From: Heligmosomoides polygyrus polygyrus
Taxonomy: Eukaryota; Nematoda; Chromadorea; Rhabditida; Heligmosomidae
Direction of reading: 5' to 3'
Assembly: GCA_947396885.1 (NCBI GenBank)
Contig: OX377202.1
Location: 7,130,001-7,194,000, forward strand
DNA length: 64,000 nucleotides
Shown here: positions 9,779 through 21,600 of the stretch, one piece after another
How the letters are laid out: each line of letters begins with the position of its first letter
Position numbering within the stretch: position 1 is the stretch's first letter
Translations under genes and position numbers: made by a program
Notes under the pieces: model-generated
Seen by the model: the letters and a program-made list of their open reading frames with translations, nothing else
Told to the model about the DNA's origin: nothing
Database searches by the model: none

Positions 9779-11057
9779 CCAGGATGCTATCTCAACGGTA
9801 GGTCGGAACGGCGCAAGTGTTGTATATGGGCAGAACCGCCTCTCCCTGGGAAGTAGCAAACTGTACGTATCTCGACCCCAATATAATTCTGCGCAGAGTT
9901 AGGGGCGACGGAAGTCGCGTGTTGGCGCCCTGTTGATTCACGTGCTCCACAGCTGACGGGATGACGGCTCGTATCGTAACTCAGTGCAATGCACAGGTGG
10001 CGCAGTAGGGAAGCGCTCGGGGTCGGGGGTTTGGATCCCGTACACTGCGTTTGTTTTGCACTTTTGCAAAATCCATGTTTATCATATAGGTAATCCACCT
10101 AGGGGTATGATAGTGTGTTATGTTATGTTATGTTTACATATAACATATGCTTCAAACTACAGATTAGCTAAAATGTTCACTTCTGTGTGTCACTTATTTT
10201 AATATGCCTATTGCCTATTTTGTGCGAAGCTGTAGTTATGTGACGATAGATATTTTGTGGCACTAGTTAAAAGTTCCGACTCCACCGACAAGGCTTCGGT
10301 CAAAAAAATTCTTCGCTGAAACTTCGTCTAGGGGGGGGGGTTATTTGGGGTGCTGATCACGAATCTGACATCCGTTTTTCACGATTCTGTCTCTACCTGC
10401 CGTCACCGGCAGAGACTTTAAGAATGTAATCCTGTGCCTTCCTGTATCTATATTATCCAGCCGAATCGTGAAGAACGGATATCAGATTCGTGATCAGCAC
10501 CCCAAATAACCCCCTAGGCAAAGTTTCAGCGAAAAAAATTTTTGGACCGAAGTCTTGTCGGTGGAGTCGGAACTTTTAACTAGCCACAAAGTATCTATCT
10601 TTACATAACTACAGCTTCACAAAAAAAGCTTAAAATAAGTGATACACAGAAGTGAACATTTCAGCTAATCTGTAGTTTGAAGCATATGTTATATGTAAAC
10701 ATGCTCTATAACACACTATAATACTCCTAGGTGGATTACCTATATGATAAATATGGATTTTGCAAAAGTGCAAAACAAACGCAGTGTACGAGATCCCAAC
10801 CCCCGACCCCTTGCTCACGAGCCCGAACTCTTCCCTACTACGCCACCCGTGCACTGCGCCGATCCTCGATACACGCCCTTCAGCTGTGGAACACGTGAAT
10901 CAACAGGGCGCCAACACGCGACTTCCGTCGCCTCTAACTCTGCGCAGAGTTGTATTGGGGTCGAGGTACCTGCAGTTTCTTACTTCCCGAGGAGAGGCGG
11001 TTCTGCCCATATACAACACTTGCGCCGTTCCGACCTACCGTTGAGATAGTATCCTGG
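9779..11057. mobile_element. 1.28-kb foldback element with tRNA-like segments in both arms
   Basis: The two halves are near-perfect inverted copies of each other, about 600 bp per arm, around a loop near 10384-10455. The ends are CCAGGATGCTATCTCAACGG and the complement of CCAGGATACTATCTCAACGG, flanked by TAA (9776-9778, 11058-11060). Each arm contains a tRNA-like stretch (left 9990-10070, GGTGGCGCAGTAGGGAAG with a GGTTTGGATCC-like B box), followed by GCGTTTGTTTTGCACTTTTG. No transposase is present. The inner ends carry gggtgctgatcacgaatctg, a motif also in the ATCGAT-rich repeats. Confidence 0.85.
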
Positions 11058-11265
11058 TAAGGCAATCCTGTCCGCATCGCCGGCGAATAGCTGGCGACGT
11101 CGCGCACGCGGCAAGCGCTGCGCTCCGCGCGAAGAATTGAGTAACCTGCAGCCTCCCCGAGAGACTCTTCATCTCTTCTAGATGACTTCCTAGAACAACA
11201 ATCTCCCTTCTTTTTTTGTAGATTTCAGTATCCTTTAGATAAGTACTGATGCAGTACCAAAACTT

Positions 11266-11343
11266 CTATTTGAGCCAAATTTTCCAGTTTGAAATTGCAG
11301 CTGCATTAAGGAAGAGAACTTGAGCTTGCGCAAAGTTAAAGAC
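11266..11343 (-). CDS. Possible terminal exon of the CNNM gene
   Basis: After TCGTAAAG on the minus strand a phase-0 frame of 25 codons (VFNFAQAQVLFLNAAAISN...) runs to a stop at 11266-11268. The phase fits the preceding exon (11857-11986), and CNNM proteins have a roughly similar hydrophobic segment near the end of the cNMP-like domain. The AAAG acceptor is weak and no AATAAA follows, so this is only a candidate; the true 3' end may be elsewhere. Confidence 0.25.
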   Translation of the reverse strand, partial: VFNFAQAQVLFLNAAAISNWKIWLK

Positions 11344-11856
11344 CTTTACGAACCTAGCACCGCCTATCAGGCGATGAAGATTATAGTTTCTGCTGACCCT
11401 TCGATCTAGTTGGTACAAATCTTGAGAACAAAGAGCTCTAAGCGCGTGATATTCCCAAGTAGTCTTATGCTCTCAAGCGGTCTTTTTTAAACAAAACAGC
11501 ATGGCATCCTGCAATAACAAGGTATCCTGACCGGAACTCTTAAACAGAGATTTTCTGTCGCGAGAAATCCGTGGACGCGTGGCCCCTGAGCTTGGCGATG
11601 CAACGCCGTACATGGACCGTTAGCTACTATGGTTCTGTTTCTTACAGGTTTTTGTTTTTCTCACTGCCCGCATGCATAGAGATTTTTGTCCAGTTCAGGC
11701 GAGATTCTGCTGTCGCATGACGCCTTTTCCTGCGTCTGCTCACACCATTGAGGGTGATCCCCCTACTATCACTAAGGAGCATGAGATGCCGTTACTCTCG
11801 GACTGTAGCGGTAAAGATAGTTATATTCTTTGAAATTCTGCCGTATACAACCTTAC

Positions 11857-14800
11857 CTTGAAAACCCGCTTCACTAGGCACTTTCCCCAAATATAAGGTC
11901 GGAAGTCGGCTCGATTCGCATCGAGTCGGTACGTTGTCGTTCGTCCACCTGAGACGGTTATAGTTCCGCTGAAGAAGATCAGCATCCTTAAAAGATAGAA
12001 TATTATCACCGAGTTCTCTACAAATACTGTCTCCAATATTTCCATGTGCCTACTTTCGGTTATTTCGCGGCTCTAGCAATTCGTCTTCTTTGGCGTGGAA
12101 AAGATTGTCGGGACTGAGGAGTGCTTTTAGTCGAAGCACATCATAGCCGAGAGTCATTAGCAATGGACAGGCTTCAAACACAGTCTGAATGCATCTTTTA
12201 AAATGCTTATCACGTTTAACAATAAAAGCTGCTTGCTCTTACTCTGCAAATAAAGTTGATGAAGCTGGGCCACCTCTACACTTAAAATGACCTAGGGTAA
12301 CGAGGTAACGTCTCGTTAAACGAACACTGTATCCGTTCAGATAAAAGAACATTATCTCAGGGTCACGACCTTCAATGCATTTCGACAGCTTTGCGTCAAT
12401 AAAGGATAAAGGACGGCGTTATTCAATCCCTTCTGGGATGCGCCAGCGCATTCTACTTCTACGGGATGTCGTGGAGGCGACATGAGTGCGTATTTGGCCA
12501 TACAATGACTTGCGGTGGCCAGCCGATGAACAAGTCAGCGCTTTATCCTTCCCAGACAAGTCTGGTACCAATTCACCGACCCCGGAGGGATGGAAGGCTT
12601 GGTCGGCCTGGGCGGGAAATCCGAACCAGGAACATGGTATCGGGTGCACGCGACAGTCGCGCCTCCTCCGACTGCGCTACACGCGCCCGGCTTTGCGTTA
12701 CGTAACTGAAACTTGGCCTGACAAGAGGGCAACCTCCTCGATGCAGTTAACTCATTGCGCATTACAAAGATGTTTTTTGAAGGCAAACCTGTATCAACAT
12801 TGGCTGCTCTGTTTGAGAAGTCCAGACCTAAGGAATAAAGAGGTTTGATCGACCTGCTGCAGTACATGAGTGAGCGAAAAAGTCGCTGACTTGGTCACCT
12901 ACTTCGACGAAAAGACCGATGGTGTCTAAGTGTTACCGAATGGCTTTCAATATAGAAGAGGCCGCAGAGAAGACCGTCGACAAGATGGGCAAACTCATTC
13001 TCGAGATCGTTTAGGAAGCGTGCTCTGCTTAACAGATCGCCAGATCTTTAGCGGAAAGGAATTATGGTCTCCGCTAGGACAACACCTGCTGATAGACCAT
13101 CAAAGTACCAAATATATTAGGTTGGTGCATAAGTTCTCGGACATTTGATTCCTCCTGAATTGAAAGCGCATTTTCCCGCAAAATTTCTCACATGTATCAA
13201 CGCGTAAATGATCGATCGATAGAGAAAGGAAAGGGCTACAAAACTGTTCCTAAGATTTACTTCTGCGTTGTTAACGTCAGCTATTATGGCTAAGCAATTC
13301 CTCCCAACTGAGACGCATATTCGGCACGTCATGTTATTCCTGCATCAGTCTAGTCTCAATGCCAACGAATCGTATCGTCGCCTGAAGGATGTTTACAGCG
13401 AGAGTGCTCCTGCTTGAAGTACTGTGTACCAATGGTTCTCGAAGTTTGCAGTTGGGGAATTCTTCGTTGAAGGTAATGAACGAGAAGGGCGGCCGATGAC
13501 ACTGGATTTGGATGGCCTCCGAAGTAGAGTGGAAGCGGACCCATACCAAACCACTTGCGAACTATCAAGCACTCTTGGTGTTAGTCACTCAACAGTCGTT
13601 CGAGGATTGATGTCGATTGGCAAGGTGCAGAAATTGGGTCGCTGGGTACCTCGCGACTTAACACAACATGACATGGATCGCAGAGCCGATGTCGCTCACG
13701 GAACGCTGTTTGCGTTGAAAATACAGATTCACTTGCTCTCCTCGTGTGGTTTGAAGGTGGGCCTACAACTTCCTCAGTTGGTTGACGTAATCCTCTGCCG
13801 TCACTGCTGTCCCTTCTTCCAGCAGCTCCCAGTATTCTACGCCACGAACACTCCACAAATGCGTAGCATCACCTTTTTCACGTGAAGGTCGGGTTTCGGA
13901 ACGTTCTCTGCCTCTCCAGTTGCGTCAACCCACTGTGCACGCCGGTGATAATTAGAGTAGAGTATCCACTTCTCATCCCCGGTGACAAGTGTCCAGCCAT
14001 CCATGGGTACGTCTGAGGGTAAGGAGAGACAGAGCGACATCGGCTCTGCGATCCATGTCATGTTGTGTCAAGTCGTGAGGTACCCAGCGACCCCGATTTT
14101 TGCACCTTGTCAATCGACTTCAATCCTCGAACGACTGTTGAGTGACTAACACCAAGAGTGCTTGACAGTTCGCGAGTGGTTTGGTATGGGTCCGCTTCCA
14201 CTCTACTTCAGAGGCCATCCAAATCCAGTGTCATCGGGCGCCCTTCTCGTTCTTTACCTTCAACGGAGAATTCACCAACTGCAAACTTCGAGAACCACTG
14301 GTTCACAGTACTTCGAGTAGGAGCACTCTCGTTGTAAACATCCTTCAGGCGACGATACGATTCGTTGTCATTGAGGCCAGATTGATGCAGGAATAACATG
14401 ACGTGCCGAATATGCGTCTCAGTTGGGATGAATTGCTTAGCCATAATAGCTGACGGTAACAACGCAGAAGTAAATGTTAGAAACAGTTTTGTACTCCTTT
14501 CCTTTCTCTATCGATCGATCGTTTACGCGTTGATACATGTGAGAAATTTGGCGGGAAAATGCGCTTTCAATTCAGAAGGGATCAAATGTCCGAGAACTTA
14601 TGCACCAACCTAATAGGTAAGTAGTATACGATACGACCGTCACAACCTGGTGATATTAATGGGAAGTTAGCCATGTCGTCATTGTCGTGTCCTTGGAATT
14701 AACCACCGTTCAAAATTACTGTTTCACACCAGTGCTCTTTACTGTTTTGTTCTAGATGGATGGCTACAATTACCCCTTTTCGGCCTTCTCAAATAAAAAT

Positions 14801-17800
14801 GTGCCAGAAACACAAATAAAATGCATCAAATCGGCATCGATATTTTTGGTAATGTAAGTATTTATTTACCTGAATTAGCCTCAGTGTTGCATTTACGCCA
14901 AGTCCACTTGGCTGATCAGATTCAGTCGTACGGAACCAGTCCAATGTCTGCTGATCCTTGTGGACGCCCGCGCGACGATTATTCCACATTTTGTCGGAGT
15001 CATCCTAATGTTGGAAAATCGTTGTGTAGGCAATGTTTTTTAGATTTCAGCAAAAAACTGCAATTCTACCCAACAATTTTTAAAAAATATTATCGCAAAG
15101 GTTCTATCTGACAAGGAAACTGTCTGAACGGTACGCCGGAACGGCAAGAACGAGTACTATAGGGAGAATCCCCGTCCTCCAAATAGTAACAGAAGTGAGG
15201 TCTAGGGTTCGGTTCCCATGTTACGTTGCGTTTTTGCACTTTTACCATAGTATCGGATTTCCATAGAGATTTCCATATCTGAACTTGTTTTTGGAGTTTG
15301 CTACACTAAGATGTTTTTACTACTTATTATTTGTCAACATCTCGTAATTCACCAGCAATGTCCGAAATATGCCAAATGCGATTTTGTATGAAACTTTTGC
15401 TTCAATAAATTGTTTTCATTGTCAATGTAAGAAATTTTGACACAGGAACAACATGAAACAGCGGCAGAATGCCAGAAAAATGCTTCAAATGCAATTTATT
15501 AGTGTCGGTGAAGTGAGTGCCACCAATGTACTCACAGTGTAGGAGGAGACCACATGATCTTCAACTTGACCTACCGCCTCGATCAATATTCTCGCCTCTG
15601 TTATGCTTACAAAGTCGCGAGTTTATAACAAGCTGCTGCCGCCAACACTGACTCTACAATGTCTGCTGACCCTCGAGTGGTCATTCACCTACTTACACTG
15701 AAGTGCGGATCTCCACTGGATGCTGTCCCTTCGAAAGACGAAATGAAGCTGGCGGAAAGGATAGCAAGTATCCTACAGGATTTCTAACTGCGACAGCTGG
15801 AAATCGACGAAGTGGAGAAGTTGGAGGTAGTGGAAGAAGAGGACCAAGAGTTTCAACTAGAAGACGATTGTGCCGGAGTCACGACACCACTAACCAGTGA
15901 AAACACTATCACGTTTTCGGGAGGACAGATCGTTTCGGAGGAACAGGCTTGGCTATACTAGAATTGTTATACTATACAAATTTGTGAACTGGGGAAAGTG
16001 GACTGTATCGCGATTCCAAGTTTGGGCTGCAGCAGAGTACCACTGGACAGCAACTGTGAAGCCAAACATAAGTTCAGAAATGAAATCTCTATGAAAATCC
16101 GATACTGCGGTAAAGGTGCAAAAGTGCGTCGTAGCATGGGAACCGAGCCCTAGACCTCACGAACATGAGGCGTGCCCTCTACCACTGCACCACACAGTCC
16201 ACGACGCCGGGATCTTGCGCTGCCGTGAAGACTTAACCATTACACCCTCGTACTTGTTTCCATCAAGGATTCGGCAAAAACAAAACATGTTCTGTTACTA
16301 TTTGGAGGACGGGGATTCTCCCTATAGTACTCGTTCTTGCCGTTCCGGCGTACCGTTCATACAATTCCCTCGTGAGTCTAAAACGTAGTATACAACATGG
16401 CTCGTTATTGCTCGGAGTAGCGATAATGAACTCCAAATGTTTGTGCACTGTTTAGCGTGTTCATATGTTCCACAGAGATTTATAGCATAAGCAGAAAGAC
16501 GGAGGACAAAGATCTACCTCAATATCTCCAAAGACTTCCTCAATCACATCCTCGAAGGTGATTAGACCAACAACGCGGTATCTACCATACGAAAAGCGAA
16601 TGACTCCACAAAGATGGTGATCACCTTAAGTTCAGGTGTCATTTGAAGATTGAGCTATTCGCTTTTTCAGTTGGATTCATCTAACAGGTGGTATTCAGAA
16701 AGCGGACGCATGCGAAGCTGCTCCACTACTTACCCTTCATCATCTCGTACATCAGTGATTCTCCCCGTTGGGCTGCTAATACGAAGCGCATCTGAATCAA
16801 ATTCTTTCAATAATGATCTATCAAATCTATCATATATGGATGTAAAAATGGACCTGTGTTCGAGAAACATCAACCATACTCATGAACTGTTGAACGGTGG
16901 ATCGGTGTTCGAACTTCAACGTGGCCAAGTCCTTAAAATTGGCAGCATTGCTTCAATGCCAGCTCCTTGTGTTGTACTCTACCGGGGAAGGGTATCAGGC
17001 ATATGTCTAAACGACTAAAACGAACAACGCTGCGAGAATTTCCACCCTTCAGACGCTAGAAAACTATGCTGCATTTTTGCGACGTCCTTGAACCTACCAG
17101 TATAGGGGCTGAAATAGATTACCATAGAGTTGCACAGTCGCTCAGGGTAATACCCTTCAAGCAATAAACACGCAGAAAAAAATAGAAGAGATCTACAAGT
17201 CAATGAACAGAATTTTTGCCTTTTTTCCATAACAACTCTTTGACAATTACCGTATTGCGAGAATTTGCTGCACTGTAATAAACTTTCAGCCGTCCTAACG
17301 CAGTATTCGAAGAACTATGCAAAAATGGAACATATTTTTGTACCATATGAAGGCGAAGATTCATGTTCATGCCTCAAATGAGGCCCGAGACCCTTCCTTG
17401 GTTAACAATTTTTCGATAATCGAACACCTTACACTCCAATGCTTTCTCGCTGAGGATTGGGCTCATTTCCATGTTGGCGCCTTTATCTAATAACTGTTAA
17501 GCGCAGAACTCCTCCAGTTTGTGCTGCCAAAAATTTCAGTTCTCAAAGCACCGAGGCGCAAAGATCTACGCACCTCCAGGGCTCGGATTTATCGACGATG
17601 GAGCTGGTAAATCATTACTACAGATTTAGCTAACCGGCTTCTTGCCTGAAACTTACCGGCCCTTGCGATTTATGAAGGACGCAGTAAAGGATGCCACACC
17701 TATAAACTGGCGGCTATCGCGTATTTACCGCAGCCACATCAATCGCCCATGCGAAGGGCGCCACAGTGAGCTCGCAACAGTAAAATCTAGCGGAAGTGCA

Positions 17801-18589
17801 CTATTCTAATATTTCGATGCCTTTCGAGGCACGAGACTCCGCGGTAGTGCACCATTTCGAGATCTTCCCTTGGTTTCTAGACGACATTGGAAGCGCGAAG
17901 TCTCCTTATGCATTACCAGCCGTCCGTGCGTCCTCTCTGCCACAACGACGGCTTTTTGACGGCTTCGCCGTGGCAATAGCTTTTCATCCTCAATTGTAGC
18001 TGACACCTTTGTCATGGTTTCTTTCGAAAGACATCTTAACTACGTCGATTACGGCAAGTTAGAAAAAAAGCGAAAAAATGGACGATATCCACAAAAACGC
18101 TTATTTGCCCAATATCGATCGATGGCGATCGACATTTCAAAAACGAACGTCAGATTCGTGTTCAGCGACCTCGATTACCCCAGGGCTAAAGTTTCGTGCC
18201 GCTTGAACGTCATCCTCAAAAAATCGATAATATCGATCGATATCGATTGGTCGACTTCGGATTCGTGTTCGGCGACCTCGACTACCCCCAGCGCTAAAGT
18301 TTCGTGCCGCTTGAACGACATCCACAAAAATCGATAATATCGATCGATATCGATTGCCTCCAAAAACCCTCCCGTCGATGATCATCTAAATGCCCAGACA
18401 CGGTTGCCAACGTGTTCGGCACGTCTACGGCTCGCCAGGCACGGTTGACCACGTGTTCGGCACGTCTACGACTCGCAATGCACGGCTGCCGACGTGTTCG
18501 GCACGTCTAAGGCATCGCGAGACACGTCGATCTTCAACAATCGCCCTCACTCTAGTTGTGACGGACGGAAACACACACACACACACACG

Positions 18590-18659
<70 letters not shown>

Positions 18660-21600
18660 TCCTTCATATATAGTAGGATTTCTTCCCGTATCATTGAAAT
18701 TTATTCAGTATTTGAGTACATAGGTTTTTCCCTCTCTAGACGGTACCTGTTTTCGTTGTTTTTTTGCGCGGCACCTAGGCGCAATAAGGCCCGGAGGAAA
18801 TCATCGTATAAGACCGGAAGTAATATTCTGCTGCTCTTGCAGATTGAGTGTTTTTTCATCAAGAACTTAAGAACAACGTGCAGGTTTAAGGATAGAGGTA
18901 AGAGTAGGAATTGCGGTGGCGATCCCATAAACATCAGCGTTCCTTCACCCCCCCCCCACATCAGGTACCAATTCACCAACCCAGCCGGTAGAGATGGAAA
19001 GCAGTTGGCCTGGGTTCTAACAAAGGAAGGAGGTAATGGAATACGCAAAAATCAGAAGGGAAGAAATAATAAGCAACGTCATCTGCCTAGAAATTTACTC
19101 TCAAAGGTGCATATTCAGTCAATGTAAATTCTTAAACGAGGCTAGAAGACTATGAAATGATAGGAGTGATATATCTATGAACGGGCTTCAGCTTAACTGG
19201 TGAAACGAAAAAGAAAATCTCGCACAACGCCTCTCGCTGCGGGTGTGTCCGACTACTCTTGGCAACGAACATAACTCGTTGCCACTAATCAGGCATTAAC
19301 AGTGGAGCGTTACCTCTTGACAGTAGACAATGTACTTGGGTTCATCCTGCCTAAACCATTCCTTTCTCCTGAGGCCGTATTCATGAAGCGGCGGGAGAGG
19401 GAGATAAGCGATATCATAGCGATATCATCTCTCGCCTCTCTCTCTCTCTTTCCTGGGGAAATTCTGAGGAAATCTCCTACGTCAAGCTCGTCTTTCGATT
19501 GCTCACTTTAATATTTTGCCCCTTCCGCTTTTTCCCATATATTCTTTTCACTGCGGTCATTTTAACCTACTCGTTTTTAATTTTTTCCCGCATTTATCAA
19601 ATGTGTGGGTTTCCTCTTTTACTTGTGCGCACTTCAACATGCAATAAATAAGCAAATAAATGAATAAACAACGTCACTTGAATTGCTTCATCTATCTGCT
19701 ACTACCACAGACTCCCATAACCCAAAAGATATAAGTTTAGGTTGCCATGGCCGCTATCATTGATAGTTGCTTACCTTAACATTGAGCATGGCAAACAGGT
19801 TGAAGCGGTTCTTCTCTTCAAACACTGGAATTCTAGTGAAACCTTTTTCAAGTATTGTAACGAGCAGCTGAAAATACGGTTTATAAATGCTTTTAGGAGA
19901 AGTGCGCGAAATTTTGTAGAAATTTCCACTTATTTAGATCTAAGCATGCGTTTCATGTACAGTGTCAAATGCCTTTTTTTAAACATTGCCCTACCCCGAA
20001 ATACTACGAGTCTTAATTACACATTCTACTAGACAAAGCAAAACCTTCCTTAGGATTGTCTCGATCTCTGGGGTGGCGCCGTCCCCAACACCTCCCCTAC
20101 GATGGCCACTTCTAAGTGTACGATTTCTGCGAAGGGTCCATCCGAAGTCGATCCGGTGCACGGCGGTTCCTCTGTGGGCGTTGCATCTGAGCGTCCGTCG
20201 TTCTCGAGCCGCTGGGCACTGTTGAAGTCGACGATGAGCTCGAAGCATGTGTTGCCATTCCGGTAGTCGAACTAGGAGAGGGTGAGAATTCTGTCAGCGT
20301 CGGTTCAGGCATCGGGCACGGTAGAAGCGGTACGTCAAAGAGCTCGAGATTGTGCGTTGGATCGTCGGAGTGGCGGGGACGCAGCTGATTGGCATGTCGT
20401 CTCCATGTTTGACCGTCGATTGATACATCATAGAGTCTCCTTCCATGGCGTTTCAGTGCACGCGCGGGTGATTGGCGAAGCGTTCCGCTGCGGTAGTCCG
20501 AAGCCCAGACGAGCCAACACTAAACAATTTCTGGCGTGCTCCATGATGGTGGTTGAATTGTTCTTCCATCTTGTCGTTTCTATTGACTTCGACGGAAATA
20601 GCGGACGGTTGAGTAGACTTAGCGTCGTCCGAATGGTTCTACCAAGGAATGCCTCCGCCGGAGATTTAACTCCTGGAGTGCGGCGGTAGGTGAGTAGGAA
20701 TTGTTGCAGAGCTTTATGGGCATTTGTTTCGATCCTGAGCTTTTGGAATGTCCTTTTGAAGGTGTCGGCAAAGCGCTCCGCTTGATCGTTGGACTGCGGG
20801 TGGAAAGGCGGAGACTTCATGTGACGGATTCCATTCCTGGTGCAGAAATCTTCGAAGTCTTTCGAAGCAAACTGCGGCCCATTGTCTGTCAAGAGGGTTT
20901 GCGGGTTGCCGAATTAGGTAAACAGACGGCGTAGTTCCCTGACCGTATTGCTGGTAGTAGTAGTTGACATCTCGACTACCTCGGGCCATTTGGAATAGGC
21001 GTCGACGATGACTCGATCTCTGCGGTGACTCCGTCCCCAACAGGGAGAAGCCATGGTCTCCGCTCCTATTGGCCGACGGGCACGGCACCGGCGCACCGGA
21101 TCTACGACCAGGCACATACAAATAATCAATGCAACTCCATGATAATTACTACCTTGAAACAATTCAAACCCAACAACTACTTGATACAACTAAGAAACGC
21201 TATAACACAAGAACAACTTAGACATACAAGCGCACGCAGTACAAAATACACAATTTCCACTTAACACTACACTGGTATGGACACTTGTACTTTGTTATAT
21301 CTGACCTCGCAAGAAATTTGACAGAATCGAACAAAACTTGGATACTTTATTACACATACGCAAAACATGTTTCCTCACCTTAGACTTATATAGTTTTCTG
21401 AGCAGTTAAAAAGCACATGGTTCACCTTTACCACGATTCAGCGTTGCAAACTTCCCAAGCTTCCTAACCGGATTTTCTTGTTTCAATTCATACTGCATAC
21501 CCCATATTGATAATCATTAACACTCCCAAACACAACTATCGTTAAAGTGAACGATTCTGTCATAGAGAAGGCTTACTAAGAAGATCTCTGATTTTACATA

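Noticed and set aside
18390..19127. 245-codon plus-strand ORF
   Set aside because: Kept open by the (CA)n tract (His/Thr runs); lies antisense in a CNNM intron.
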